Part shown: one piece after another, positions 53,086-62,559 of the stretch
How the letters are laid out: the number at the start of each line of letters is the position of its first letter
How positions within the stretch are numbered: position 1 is the stretch's first letter
DNA from: Acidobacteriota bacterium
GTDB lineage: Bacteria > Acidobacteriota > JAAYUB01
Assembly: GCA_029565065.1 (NCBI GenBank)
Contig: JAKQOW010000017.1
Location: forward strand, 161,516 to 225,515
Direction: 5' to 3'
DNA: 64,000 bases
Made by a program: the position numbers and the translations under genes
The notes under the pieces: model-generated
Database searches by the model: none
What the model was told of the DNA's origin: nothing
Seen by the model: only the letters and a program-made list of their open reading frames with translations

Positions 53086-54071
53086 CAGCGGATGAGCCCC
53101 TGGTCCAGCATCCGCCGGATGATAGCCAGGGTGTTGTAGGTGCAGCGCGGCACGTCGGCCAGGATCTTCGCCAGGCTGGCGCCTTCGGTGATTTTCATCC
53201 AGATCAGCAGGGCGCTGTCGAGCGTCTCCTCGTCGTCCCAGTCCAGGGTGGGGCGCGTCGGCCGGAAGACCTGGGCGAAATCGGAAATCTCGGCGGTGAA
53301 CACCAGCAGCTCGTCCTTCATCCGCATGGCTTCCAGCAGGAGGTTCATGGGGCTCTTCTCGATGGGCGCCTCGAAGGTCAGGGAGTCCACCTGCTCGCCC
53401 CGGAAGATGAACTCGCCGGTCAGGTCGTGCTGGAAGATCTGGTAGAAGGCCTCTTCGCCCTCCAGGACCCCGATCTTGGCGTACAGCACCTTGCCGGCGG
53501 CGAACACCACCTCGGCCCGGCGCTTGTCGGGTGTCTCGATGACCATGACGCCGTTCTGGCCCGAGTTGATCAGCGTCTGCATCACGGTGGCGACGTCGAA
53601 GTACTGCAGGCTGCCCCGCAGCTCCTTACCCGCCTGGCTGGACGCCAGTTTCGTGTCGGCGCTCTCCAGCCGGCAGGCCAGCAGCTCGCAGAGCCGCCGG
53701 AGGAAGAAATTGTTGCTCAGGATGAGCTCCTCGTAGGCCTCCGGCGGGATCTCGAGCAGCTCGGCCTGCTGCGGCACCCGGGCCGAGGCCGAGCGGGGGC
53801 GGCCGGTGATCAGGGCCATCTCGCCCAGGCACTCGCCGGTGGTGAGGTAGGCGACCACGGCGGGGGGCGCGTCGTTGGGCTTGGCTTTCTGGATCTCCAC
53901 CACGCCGCCGCGGATCACGAACAGGCTGAAACCCTGTTCGCCCTCGCGGAAGAGCAGCTCGCCCGGTCCCAGGCGGCGGATGATGCCGCGGCGGTACACG
54001 TCTTCCAGCAGGGAGTTCGGCAGCCCCTTGAACAGCTCGGACTGCTTCAGGAATTGGATGTCACTGCCCAT
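53085..54071 (-). CDS. Cyclic-nucleotide-binding domain protein with PATAN (DUF4388) domain
   Basis: A 328-residue protein. Residues about 10-130 are a cNMP-binding beta-roll (GELLFREGEQGFSLFVIRGG, TGECLGEMALITGRPRSASA), in which FGEMALI-like and PRSASA motifs are the binding cassette; an acidic and arginine residue pair for cyclic nucleotide is present. Residues about 150-245 are a PATAN domain (LRGSLQYFDVATVMQTL). A C-terminal helical part ends the protein. No DNA-binding helix-turn-helix is seen, unlike Crp. Lies between aspS and the PgsA-like gene, overlapping both. Confidence 0.87.
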   Translation of the reverse strand: MGSDIQFLKQSELFKGLPNSLLEDVYRRGIIRRLGPGELLFREGEQGFSLFVIRGGVVEIQKAKPNDAPPAVVAYLTTGECLGEMALITGRPRSASARVPQQAELLEIPPEAYEELILSNNFFLRRLCELLACRLESADTKLASSQAGKELRGSLQYFDVATVMQTLINSGQNGVMVIETPDKRRAEVVFAAGKVLYAKIGVLEGEEAFYQIFQHDLTGEFIFRGEQVDSLTFEAPIEKSPMNLLLEAMRMKDELLVFTAEISDFAQVFRPTRPTLDWDDEETLDSALLIWMKITEGASLAKILADVPRCTYNTLAIIRRMLDQGLIR

Positions 54072-55821
54072 CGCCCTCTCCGGAGATAGCCAGGTGCAGT
54101 TCGCGAAGCTGGTCGGGCGCCACCGTCGACGGCGACCCGGACATCAGGCACATCGCCGAGGTGGTCTTGGGGAAGGGGATGACGTCCCGGATCGACTTGC
54201 CGCCGGCCAGCACCATGACCAGCCGATCGAGGCCGAGGGCGATGCCGCCGTGAGGCGGCGTCCCGTAGCGCAGCGCCTCGAGGAAAAATCCGAATTTCTC
54301 CTGGGCTTCGGTCGGACCGATGCCCAGGGTGCCGAACACCTTGCGCTGGACATCCTCGCGGTGGATACGGATGGAGCCGCCGCCGATCTCGGTGCCGTTG
54401 AGCACCAGGTCGTAGGCCTGCGCCAGCGCCGCCGCCGGATCGGCGTAAGCGGGATCCGCCGGCGCGGTGAAGGGATGGTGGCAGGCGTAGTACCGGCCGT
54501 CAGCCGCGTCGTACTCGAACATGGGGAAGTCCACCACCCAGAGGAAGCGGAAGTCGCGATCATCGAGCCAGCCTTCGCGCCGCGCCACGTGGAGGCGGAG
54601 GGTGCCCAGCGCCTCGCTCACGGTCTTGTAGGGGCCGGCCACGAGGACGACCAGGGTGCCGGCGGCGCCGGCCGCCGCCTGGAAGGCGCGCTCCTTCACG
54701 CTGTCGGGGACGGCCGCCGGCAGCGAGGACTTCCATTTGCCGTCGTCGGGCCGGATCCAGGCCAGGCCGGCGGCACCGCAGGCCTTGACAACCTCCTGCA
54801 GGCCGTCCAGATCCTTGCGGGAGTACTTCGCGCCGCCGGGGATGGCCAGGCCGCGGACGCAGCCGCCATCGGCGACGATCCGCGCGAACACGGCGAACGG
54901 CCCGTCGCGGAAGCAGTCCGACAGGTCGTGGATCTCCATCCCCGCGCGGACATCGGGCCGGTCGGACCCGAAGCGGTCCATCGCCTCGCGGTAGGACATC
55001 CGCGGGAACGGCGCCGGCACCTCGACGCCCGCCAGGCGGAACACCTGCTGCATCATGGGTTCCAGCAGGGCGATGATGTCCTCCCGCGTGACGAAGCTCA
55101 TCTCGATGTCCACCTGGGTGAACTCGGGCTGGCGGTCGGCGCGCAGGTCCTCGTCGCGGAAGCAGCGCACGATCTGGAAGTAGCGGTCCTGGCCGGCGAT
55201 CATGAGCAGCTGCTTGAACAGCTGCGGCGATTGGGGCAGGGCATAGAACTTGCCGTGGTGGATCCGGCTGGGCACGAGGTAATCGCGGGCGCCCTCGGGC
55301 GTCGAGCGCGTCAGGAAGGGCGTCTCGAGCTCCAGGAAGCGCTGCGCGTCGAGGTACCGCCGGATCTCCAGGGCTACCCGGTGCCGCAGGACCAGGTTCG
55401 CGGTCATGGGCGCGCGGCGCAAGTCGAGGTAGCGGTATTTCAGGCGCAGCTCCTCGGAGGCCCGGACCTCGTCCTGGATCTCGAAGGGGGGCAGCTCCGC
55501 CGGGCTGAGCACCTCGAGCTCGTCGGCCACCACCTCCACCCGGCCCGTGGGCATGTGCGGGTTGACGTTTTCCGGCGTGCGGGCGGCCACCTGGCCCCGG
55601 ACGCGGATGACGAACTCCGACCGCAGGGCGGCGGCCCGTTCATAGAGCGCCGCGTCGCGGTCCCGATAGAACGTCACCTGGCAGAGGCCGTACCGGTCGC
55701 GCAGCTGCAGGAACAGCAGGCTGCCGAGATCGCGCTGGGCGTGCACCCAGCCCGCCAGGGTCACGGCCCGGCCCACAAGCTCGAGGTCGGGTTCGCCACA
55801 GGTGTGCGTGCGCAGACTCAT
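54061..55821 (-). CDS. aspS: Aspartyl-tRNA synthetase
   Basis: A 586-residue class II synthetase. The N-terminal anticodon-binding OB domain (GWVHAQRDLGSLLFLQLRD), class II motif 2 (RCFRDEDLRADRQPEF), the bacterial insertion domain (about 280-420) and motif 3 (GGIALGLDRLVM) are all complete. It charges tRNA-Asp; whether it also charges tRNA-Asn cannot be decided here. It lies four bases after hisS and overlaps the cNMP-PATAN gene by 11 bases. Confidence 0.97.
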   Translation of the reverse strand: MSLRTHTCGEPDLELVGRAVTLAGWVHAQRDLGSLLFLQLRDRYGLCQVTFYRDRDAALYERAAALRSEFVIRVRGQVAARTPENVNPHMPTGRVEVVADELEVLSPAELPPFEIQDEVRASEELRLKYRYLDLRRAPMTANLVLRHRVALEIRRYLDAQRFLELETPFLTRSTPEGARDYLVPSRIHHGKFYALPQSPQLFKQLLMIAGQDRYFQIVRCFRDEDLRADRQPEFTQVDIEMSFVTREDIIALLEPMMQQVFRLAGVEVPAPFPRMSYREAMDRFGSDRPDVRAGMEIHDLSDCFRDGPFAVFARIVADGGCVRGLAIPGGAKYSRKDLDGLQEVVKACGAAGLAWIRPDDGKWKSSLPAAVPDSVKERAFQAAAGAAGTLVVLVAGPYKTVSEALGTLRLHVARREGWLDDRDFRFLWVVDFPMFEYDAADGRYYACHHPFTAPADPAYADPAAALAQAYDLVLNGTEIGGGSIRIHREDVQRKVFGTLGIGPTEAQEKFGFFLEALRYGTPPHGGIALGLDRLVMVLAGGKSIRDVIPFPKTTSAMCLMSGSPSTVAPDQLRELHLAISGEGDGQ

Positions 55822-55825
55822 CGCG

Positions 55826-57091
<1,266 letters not shown>

Positions 57092-57125
57092 GAAGCACCT
57101 CGAAGGGTGGAATCCGAAAGCGGGT

Positions 57126-57154
57126 ATTGTAAAGGAAACAATGGGAAAAAACAA
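57126..57154 (-). promoter_or_regulatory. Candidate promoter of the hisS-aspS operon
   Basis: On the minus strand TTGTTT (57154-57149), a 17-base spacer and TACAAT (57131-57126), 35 bases before the hisS ATG. Confidence 0.5.
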
Positions 57155-57179
57155 ATGGCGGCGGTCGGGTGGGCCGGCG

Positions 57180-57497
57180 CTAGTTCACCACCCAGCCCTT
57201 TTCCCGCTCGACGAACGACACGCCGTGCATTTCGCCGTTCTTCCAGACGATGGCGATGATCCCCTTCACCTTTTTGCGGCCGAACGACAGGTTGACTTCG
57301 TACTCGCGGCCCACCTTGAACTCGATGGGCAGGTTGTCCGCATCCTCGAACGAGAAGCGGAATCCCTTGCGCGACACGTTCTCCGCGATGATGGCCACCG
57401 AGCGGATGGTGTCCTGCTCGTCCATGAACTCCATGGTCATGGGCACCCGGATGGACACCCGCCCTTCCTTCCGTTGGACCTTCCAGTTGTTCGACAT
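57180..57497 (-). CDS. PilZ domain protein
   Basis: A 105-residue single-domain protein. The cyclic di-GMP binding motifs of PilZ are present: RxxxR as RKEGR near residue 9, and NVSRKG near residue 41 (D/NxSxxG). The beta-barrel continues through GREYEVNLSFGRKKVKGIIA. Binding of cyclic di-GMP is predicted from the motifs. It is transcribed by itself, from a promoter with flanking inverted repeats. An HD-GYP enzyme that could control the ligand is about 25 kb away. Confidence 0.85.
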   Translation of the reverse strand: MSNNWKVQRKEGRVSIRVPMTMEFMDEQDTIRSVAIIAENVSRKGFRFSFEDADNLPIEFKVGREYEVNLSFGRKKVKGIIAIVWKNGEMHGVSFVEREKGWVVN

Positions 57498-57672
57498 ACA
57501 AGAATCCAGTGAATTGGAGTTTCAGCCGATCGCACTCGCCGCCGTTCCTTCTCCGGTCTCAGATGAGCTCCGCCGGAGAAAGATTCCTGACAACCACCCG
57601 CAACCTGTCCGAGATCGGTTCGCCGGAGGCCCCGCCATTCCCGACGGTGACGCCGTGGCGTCACCTACAGCC

Positions 57673-57717
57673 CAGCGCTTGTAAAACGCATTATAACACA
57701 AAGCGCTGCTGCGGCAA
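57673..57717 (-). promoter_or_regulatory. PilZ gene promoter with candidate operator
   Basis: On the minus strand TTGCCG (57717-57712), a 16-base spacer and TATAAT (57695-57690) with TGT before it. The inverted repeat CAGCGCTT (57673-57680) / AAGCGCTG (57701-57708) surrounds the -10 box, an arrangement typical of a repressor site. The rest of the 57498-57874 gap holds nothing I can name. Confidence 0.55.
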
Positions 57718-57874
57718 GCAAGCCGGCCGGTTCGGCCCGACATTTTCCGAGGCCGGGGAATGGATCGCCCGGCCGGCCGCCCGCAGCGGAGTTGACGCGA
57801 TTTATGATTTATTGCCGGTCCAAAATTGGATAGACTGAGAAGTCGACAACTCCGGATTCCGAGGGAGGTGACCC

Positions 57875-60340
57875 GTGGCCAACGCCAAACTGTACGTGGG
57901 GGCCTCGCTGGACGCACCCGGCGGCGCGCCCAAGGGACCCTGGCACTACGATCCCGACGATCTGACCACCCACGGCCTGATCGTGGGCATGACCGGCAGC
58001 GGCAAGACCGGCCTGGCCCTGGTCCTGCTCGAGGAGTTGCTGCTGCAGCGGATCCCGCTGGTCATCCTCGATCCCAAGGGCGACCTGGCCAACCTGTGCC
58101 TCCAGTTCCCCGGGTTCGAGGCGACGGCGTTCGCCCCCTGGGTCTCGGCGGCCGAGGCGCGCCGGCGCGGATGCGAGCCGGTGCAACTGGCGGCGGAGAC
58201 CGCCGCCTCGTGGCGCGACGGGCTGGCCAAGTGGACCGTCGCACCCGCGCGGCTGAACCAGCTCCGGGAGCTGGCCGCCTTTCGCGTCTTCACCCCGGGC
58301 TCGTCCGCGGGCGAGCCGCTCAACGTCCTGAGCATGCTCCAGCCGGATCGCGGCGACTTGGCCGATCCGGAGCGGCGCGCCGACCGCGTCAGCGGCGCCG
58401 CGTCGGCCCTGCTCGGACTGGTGGGGATCGAGGCCGATCCGATCCAGAGTCCCGAGCACATCCTGCTCGCCAACATCCTGGAATTCTTCTGGAGCCAGGG
58501 GCACGAGGTGACGATGGAGTCGCTGCTGGGTGCCATCCAGTCGCCGCCCGTGACCAAGCTGGGCATCTTCCCGGTGGACGAGCTGTATCCGCCCGCCCAG
58601 CGGCGCAAGCTGGCCATGACCCTCAATGGCATCGTCGCCGCGCCGTCCTTCGCCCTGTGGCGCCAGGGCTCGCCTCTGGCCATGGACGCGCTGCTGGCCG
58701 AGCGTGGCGGCCGGGTGCCGTGCAACATCTTCTACCTGGCCCACCTGAGCGACGCCGAGCGGATGTTCGTCGTCGCCGCGGTGCTCAACGAGATGGTCGC
58801 CTGGATGCGGCGCCAGCAGGGCTCCGACGCCCTGCGCGCCCTCCTCTACTTCGACGAGATTGCCGGCTACGCACCGCCCTACCCGCGCAACCCGGCCGCC
58901 AAGGGACCGCTCATGACCCTGCTGAAGCAGGCGCGGGCGTTCGGCGTGGGCGTGCTGCTGGCCACCCAGAATCCCGTGGACGTGGACTACAAGGGGCTCA
59001 CCAACATGGGCACCTGGTTCATCGGCCGCCTCCAGGCCGAGGGCGACAAGGCCCGCCTCCTGGACGGCCTCGAGCTGGCCGGCGGCGGGCCGAACCGCGC
59101 CGACACCGACGCGGCCATGTCGGCGCTCCAGAAGCGGCAGTTCCTGGTGAAAAACGTCCACGAAGAGGAACTGGCCTTCATCACCACCCGCTGGGCCATG
59201 AGCTATCTGGCCGGTCCCATGAGCCTGGCCAATGTGGCGGCGCTGTACACGACGGGCGTGCTGCAGAAGCCGTCCGCGGCCGGACCGGCGCCGGCGCCCG
59301 CCGCGGCGGCCGCGCCGCCGGCCGCAGATGCGACGCCGGCGGTCGCCGGGCCGCCCGCGCCCGCCCCGTCCGCCCCCGCGGGCTTGGGCGGCGACCTGCC
59401 GGCCGAGCCGCAGGTCTTTCCGTCCTGGCCGCGGGTGTACCTGGCGCCGGGTTCCGCCCACTACGAGGAGTTGAAGAGCCTGTTCCCGAAAGTCGCGGTG
59501 CCCCAGGCGCTTCCCTTCCGTTACGCGCCGTACGTCCTGGCCCGGGTGAAGGCGGTCTTCGACGAGGAACGCCACCATTTCTTCGCCGAGCAGGAGTTCT
59601 ACCGCGCCGCGGGTCCGCTGGACGCGGCCGCGACACCGGTCTGGGAGAATCTGAGCGCCGTCTGGGCCGGCGCCCCGCTGTCGGTGCCGCCAGCGGCCGG
59701 CGCCCGTTTCGCCCCGGTGGCGGCCACGTGGCTGGACCGGAAAGCCGAGGCGGCCCTGACGGACACGGTGCTCGAGGACGTGTGGCGCGAGGAAGCCATC
59801 GAGCTGCAACGCCACGCCGCCCTGAAACTGGTTTCGCAGCCCGGCGAGAGCCGCGACGCGTTCGTCGCCCGCTGCCGCGCCGCCGCCGATGACGAGGTCG
59901 ACGCCAAGGTCCGGACGCTGGAAACCCGCTACAAGCAAAAGCTCAACACGCTGGGTGACCGCCTGCAGCGCGCCCGGATCGAGCTGGCCCACAAGGAGCA
60001 GGCCCATGCCGCGCGGCGCAACGAGGAGCTGGTCAACGCCGGCGAGAGCATCCTGGGCATGTTTTTGGGATCGCGCAGCCGGCGGGCGTTCTCCGGCGCC
60101 ATGAGCAAGCGCCGGATGACCGCCGCCAGCGCCCAGTCGGTCGAAACCAAATCGCAACTGGTGAAGGACCTCGAGGCGGACGTCGCCGCCATGGAAAAGG
60201 AGCTGGCCGAACAGATCGCCCGGCTGGAACAGGAGGCGAACCGCCGGGTGGAGGAGATCGAAACGCTGCCAGTCCGGCTGGAAAAGACCGATATCCAGGT
60301 GCTCGGCTTCACCCTGCTCTGGATCCCGGTCCGGTCGTAG
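57875..60340 (+). CDS. HerA/DUF853-type ATPase with coiled-coil C-terminus
   Basis: An 821-residue protein. The N-terminal ATPase has Walker A GMTGSGKT (38-45), Walker B LLYFDEIAG with D327-E328, and FGVGVLLATQNPVDVDY, a sensor-like segment of the FtsK/HerA group. An Ala/Pro-rich linker (about 470-510) joins to a second region, which ends in long coiled coils (about 650-800; AHKEQAHAARRNEEL and DLEADVAAMEKELAEQIA). Members are thought to be DNA-translocating or resection ATPases, but no nuclease partner such as NurA is adjacent. GGAGG lies before the start. Confidence 0.85.
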   Translation: MANAKLYVGASLDAPGGAPKGPWHYDPDDLTTHGLIVGMTGSGKTGLALVLLEELLLQRIPLVILDPKGDLANLCLQFPGFEATAFAPWVSAAEARRRGCEPVQLAAETAASWRDGLAKWTVAPARLNQLRELAAFRVFTPGSSAGEPLNVLSMLQPDRGDLADPERRADRVSGAASALLGLVGIEADPIQSPEHILLANILEFFWSQGHEVTMESLLGAIQSPPVTKLGIFPVDELYPPAQRRKLAMTLNGIVAAPSFALWRQGSPLAMDALLAERGGRVPCNIFYLAHLSDAERMFVVAAVLNEMVAWMRRQQGSDALRALLYFDEIAGYAPPYPRNPAAKGPLMTLLKQARAFGVGVLLATQNPVDVDYKGLTNMGTWFIGRLQAEGDKARLLDGLELAGGGPNRADTDAAMSALQKRQFLVKNVHEEELAFITTRWAMSYLAGPMSLANVAALYTTGVLQKPSAAGPAPAPAAAAAPPAADATPAVAGPPAPAPSAPAGLGGDLPAEPQVFPSWPRVYLAPGSAHYEELKSLFPKVAVPQALPFRYAPYVLARVKAVFDEERHHFFAEQEFYRAAGPLDAAATPVWENLSAVWAGAPLSVPPAAGARFAPVAATWLDRKAEAALTDTVLEDVWREEAIELQRHAALKLVSQPGESRDAFVARCRAAADDEVDAKVRTLETRYKQKLNTLGDRLQRARIELAHKEQAHAARRNEELVNAGESILGMFLGSRSRRAFSGAMSKRRMTAASAQSVETKSQLVKDLEADVAAMEKELAEQIARLEQEANRRVEEIETLPVRLEKTDIQVLGFTLLWIPVRS

Positions 60341-60361
60341 CGACCCGGTGGCGCACGGCCG

Positions 60362-60370
60362 TGCTACAAT
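60362..60370 (+). promoter_or_regulatory. Extended -10 promoter of the ferredoxin gene
   Basis: TGC followed by TACAAT at 60365-60370, 28 bases before the ferredoxin ATG. No recognisable -35. Confidence 0.4.
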
Positions 60371-60398
60371 TGAACCATCGACCCGCCAGGAGGCGACC

Positions 60399-60599
60399 AT
60401 GGGCCAGCACGCATATGTGAATCCCGACCTGTGCACCGGCTGCACCCTGTGCACGGATATCTGCCCCGAGGTGTTCGAGATGGACGGCGACGTGGCGGTG
60501 GCGAAACACCCCGACCATGCGGCGCTCGGCGTGACCGCCAAGGCGCAGGATGCCGCCGACGCCTGCCCCGTCCAGGCCATCACCCTGAACCACGACTGA
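60399..60599 (+). CDS. Ferredoxin, 4Fe-4S type
   Basis: A 66-residue electron carrier; AGGAGG sits five bases before the ATG. Cysteines C12, C15 and C18 in CTGCTLC, with C22 before a proline, plus the late cysteine in ACPVQAI provide ligands for one 4Fe-4S cluster, with a spare cysteine. The length and spacing match monocluster ferredoxins. No redox partner is adjacent. Confidence 0.93.
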   Translation: MGQHAYVNPDLCTGCTLCTDICPEVFEMDGDVAVAKHPDHAALGVTAKAQDAADACPVQAITLNHD

Positions 60600-60742
60600 G
60601 CGGCCGACACCCGCGCTCCCGCAGGGTTGGTGCAGCCGTTTGCGGGCCACGCCGGTCTCCGTGACGCCGATCCGGAATACGAAGCCCCGTTCCCGTCATC
60701 TGACCGATCAGTTCGATCCTGCCACTTGAGAGGAAACTGTCC

Positions 60743-61186
60743 ATGCTACGTATCATTCTGGCGGTCATCGTCGGCTACCTGGCCATGGCCGTGTTCGTGT
60801 TCACCACGTTCTCCGCGGCCTATCTGATCATCGGCACGGAAGGCTCCTTCCGGCCCGGATCTTTCGACGTGTCAAAGCTCTGGATCGTGGTGAGCGTCGT
60901 CCTGAGCGTCGTCGCCGCGCTGGTCGGCGGCTGGGTGTGCGCCCGCATCGGGCGCCGCCGCGCCGCGGTGATCGCGCTGGCCGTGGTGGTGGTGGCGCTG
61001 GGCCTGGCCGTCGCGGCCATGGAGTTCACCCATTCCGGCGAGCGGGTGCCGGCCTCACGCTCCGGCGCGGTCTCCAACTTCGACGCGATGCAGATGGCGC
61101 AGCAGCCCATGTGGCTCACGCTGCTCAACCCGGTGCTCGGCGCCGCGGGCGTCCTCCTCGGCACCCGTCTCCGCAAGCTGGAGTAA
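60743..61186 (+). CDS. Small polytopic membrane protein of unknown function
   Basis: A 147-residue protein with about four membrane spans: residues 4-26, 46-66, 75-93 and 125-140. A short loop with FTHSGERVPASRSGA lies between the last two. GAGAGGAAAC precedes the ATG. I do not recognise the family. Confidence 0.6.
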   Translation: MLRIILAVIVGYLAMAVFVFTTFSAAYLIIGTEGSFRPGSFDVSKLWIVVSVVLSVVAALVGGWVCARIGRRRAAVIALAVVVVALGLAVAAMEFTHSGERVPASRSGAVSNFDAMQMAQQPMWLTLLNPVLGAAGVLLGTRLRKLE

Positions 61187-61201
61187 CGCGCCGGACGTTC
61201 G

Positions 61202-61210
61202 TGGTACAAT
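61202..61210 (+). promoter_or_regulatory. Extended -10 promoter of the HD hydrolase gene
   Basis: TGG followed by TACAAT at 61205-61210, 49 bases before the GTG at 61259. The -35 region is poor. Confidence 0.4.
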
Positions 61211-61258
61211 CACCGGCGCGGATCGTTCCGTCAACAATCACTGCGGCAGGAGCCACCC

Positions 61259-61732
61259 GTGCCCGACCACGCCGCCCGACGGTCGCTCGGATCGCTGGAG
61301 CGCGCCATCGAGATCGCCGCCCGCGGGCACGCCGGCCAGACGGACAAGGCCGGCGCGCCGTACATTCTGCACCCGCTCCGGGTGATGCTCCGGCTGGAGA
61401 CGCTGGAAGAGCGCATCACTGGAGTCCTCCATGACGTCATCGAGGACTGCGGCTGGACGCTGGACTCCTTGCGCGCCGAGGGATTCTCCGAAACCGTGCT
61501 CGCCGCCCTCGACGCCGTGACGAAGCGCGCCGGCGAGGCGTACGAAGACTTTGTCCTCCGGGCGGCCGCCCACCCGGTGGGCCGGCGGGTGAAACTGGCC
61601 GACCTCGAGGACAATTGCGACCTCGCCCGCATCGCCGCCCCTACCGACAGGGATCGCATCCGCATCGAAAAGTACCGCCGTGCCATCGCCCTGATAAGGA
61701 GCCTGCCGGAGGCAGGCGACCGATTGCCATGA
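61259..61732 (+). CDS. HD-domain hydrolase resembling small (p)ppGpp hydrolases (MESH1-like)
   Basis: A 157-residue protein starting at a GTG with GGCAGGAG upstream. The HD fold of the RelA/SpoT hydrolase is visible: AGAPYILHPLRVML (H38), GVLHDVIED (H58-D59) and KLADLEDN (D115), matching the metal-binding set of MESH1-type enzymes. There is no synthetase domain. A role as a stand-alone alarmone or nucleotide hydrolase is inferred from motif agreement; other HD phosphohydrolase activities are possible. Confidence 0.8.
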   Translation: MPDHAARRSLGSLERAIEIAARGHAGQTDKAGAPYILHPLRVMLRLETLEERITGVLHDVIEDCGWTLDSLRAEGFSETVLAALDAVTKRAGEAYEDFVLRAAAHPVGRRVKLADLEDNCDLARIAAPTDRDRIRIEKYRRAIALIRSLPEAGDRLP

Positions 61733-61763
61733 TCAGCCGGTAAGGCCGGTTCTGGGGGATGTG

Positions 61764-61997
61764 ATGGGACTCGTCTGCTGGCTGCGCGGCCACGTCCCGG
61801 ACGACCGCTGCCGCTGCGCGCGGTGCGGGCGAACCGTCCACGACCTCGAGGAGACGGTCACCTGGACCGACACGGGAAACTACGAGACCAGCACCGAGCC
61901 GTGGCTGTCGGAGAAAACAAAGACGACCGCCTGGCGCTGCCGGCGGTGCGGCTGGGAGGATAGGGTGACAACCCCGCCGGCGTGGTACATCGGATGA
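61764..61997 (+). CDS. Small zinc-ribbon protein of unknown function
   Basis: A 77-residue protein; ATG at 61764 follows a G-rich ribosome site (a GTG at 61761 is possible). Two cysteine pairs, CRCARC at residues 17-22 and CRRC near residue 60, suggest one zinc site. The rest is hydrophilic. It does not match a family that I know. Confidence 0.55.
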   Translation: MGLVCWLRGHVPDDRCRCARCGRTVHDLEETVTWTDTGNYETSTEPWLSEKTKTTAWRCRRCGWEDRVTTPPAWYIG

Positions 61998-62034
61998 GCC
62001 GGAGAGCGTTGACGTGCAGGTCAGGAGTCCGGCG

Positions 62035-62364
62035 ATGACGATCCTGCCTCTGGTCATTCTGGCGGTGCTCGGTCTTGCCCTGGTCCTGGGGTGGGCCGTC
62101 GTGAACGTGGCGCGCGCCGTCCGCGCCGGCCGGCCCGTCCGCGTTCTCCATGGCGCCACGCTGCTGGCGACGGCCGCGGGGGTGGGGCTGATCTGGTCCA
62201 CGGCCTGGTACGTGTACGCCGCGCTGGGCCATTCCGCGCGCCTGTCGCCGGGGACCCGGATCGCGCTCCTGGCTGGCGGCATCGTCTGCTTTCTCCTGCC
62301 GGGGGGCGCGCTGGCGTGGTGCCGGCGCCGCCGCCTGAAGCGGGAGCGGTCGCCGAAGGGTTAA
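62035..62364 (+). CDS. Small membrane protein of unknown function
   Basis: A 109-residue protein; ATG at 62035 with CAGGAG eight bases upstream. Three hydrophobic segments (about 3-22, 44-64 and 75-95) and a basic C-terminus (CRRRRLKRERSPKG) suggest a small integral membrane protein. It ends before the third hexamer array. Confidence 0.55.
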   Translation: MTILPLVILAVLGLALVLGWAVVNVARAVRAGRPVRVLHGATLLATAAGVGLIWSTAWYVYAALGHSARLSPGTRIALLAGGIVCFLLPGGALAWCRRRRLKRERSPKG

Positions 62365-62430
62365 ATGGACGGACGAGGAGTCGATGCTGTTCCGCGCGAC
62401 CTGACGCACCGAGACAAAAAGCTAAAATTC

Positions 62431-62451
62431 ATCAACCATCAACCATCAACT
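62431..62451. repeat. Short heptamer repeat ATCAACC
   Basis: Three tandem heptamers, ATCAACC, ATCAACC and ATCAACT, immediately before the hexamer array. AT-richer than the surroundings. Confidence 0.7.
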
Positions 62452-62460
62452 GTCGCTTTC

Positions 62461-62520
62461 GAGTACGATTACGATGACGAGCACGATTACGAGTACGATT
62501 ACGAGCACGAGAACGAATAG
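62461..62520. repeat. Degenerate hexamer array GA(T/G)NAC, locus 3
   Basis: Exactly ten six-base units on the plus strand: GAGTAC, GATTAC, GATGAC, GAGCAC, then variants. The same unit as at 4598-4653 and 30130-30192. Lies in the 195-base gap 62365-62559. Confidence 0.9.
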
Positions 62521-62559
62521 GCGAGTGCGGACGTGACGGGGCGGGGAGGGGGGGCGAGG

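Noticed and set aside
62461..62520. CRISPR array
   Set aside because: Units are six bases with no spacers, and no cas genes are nearby.
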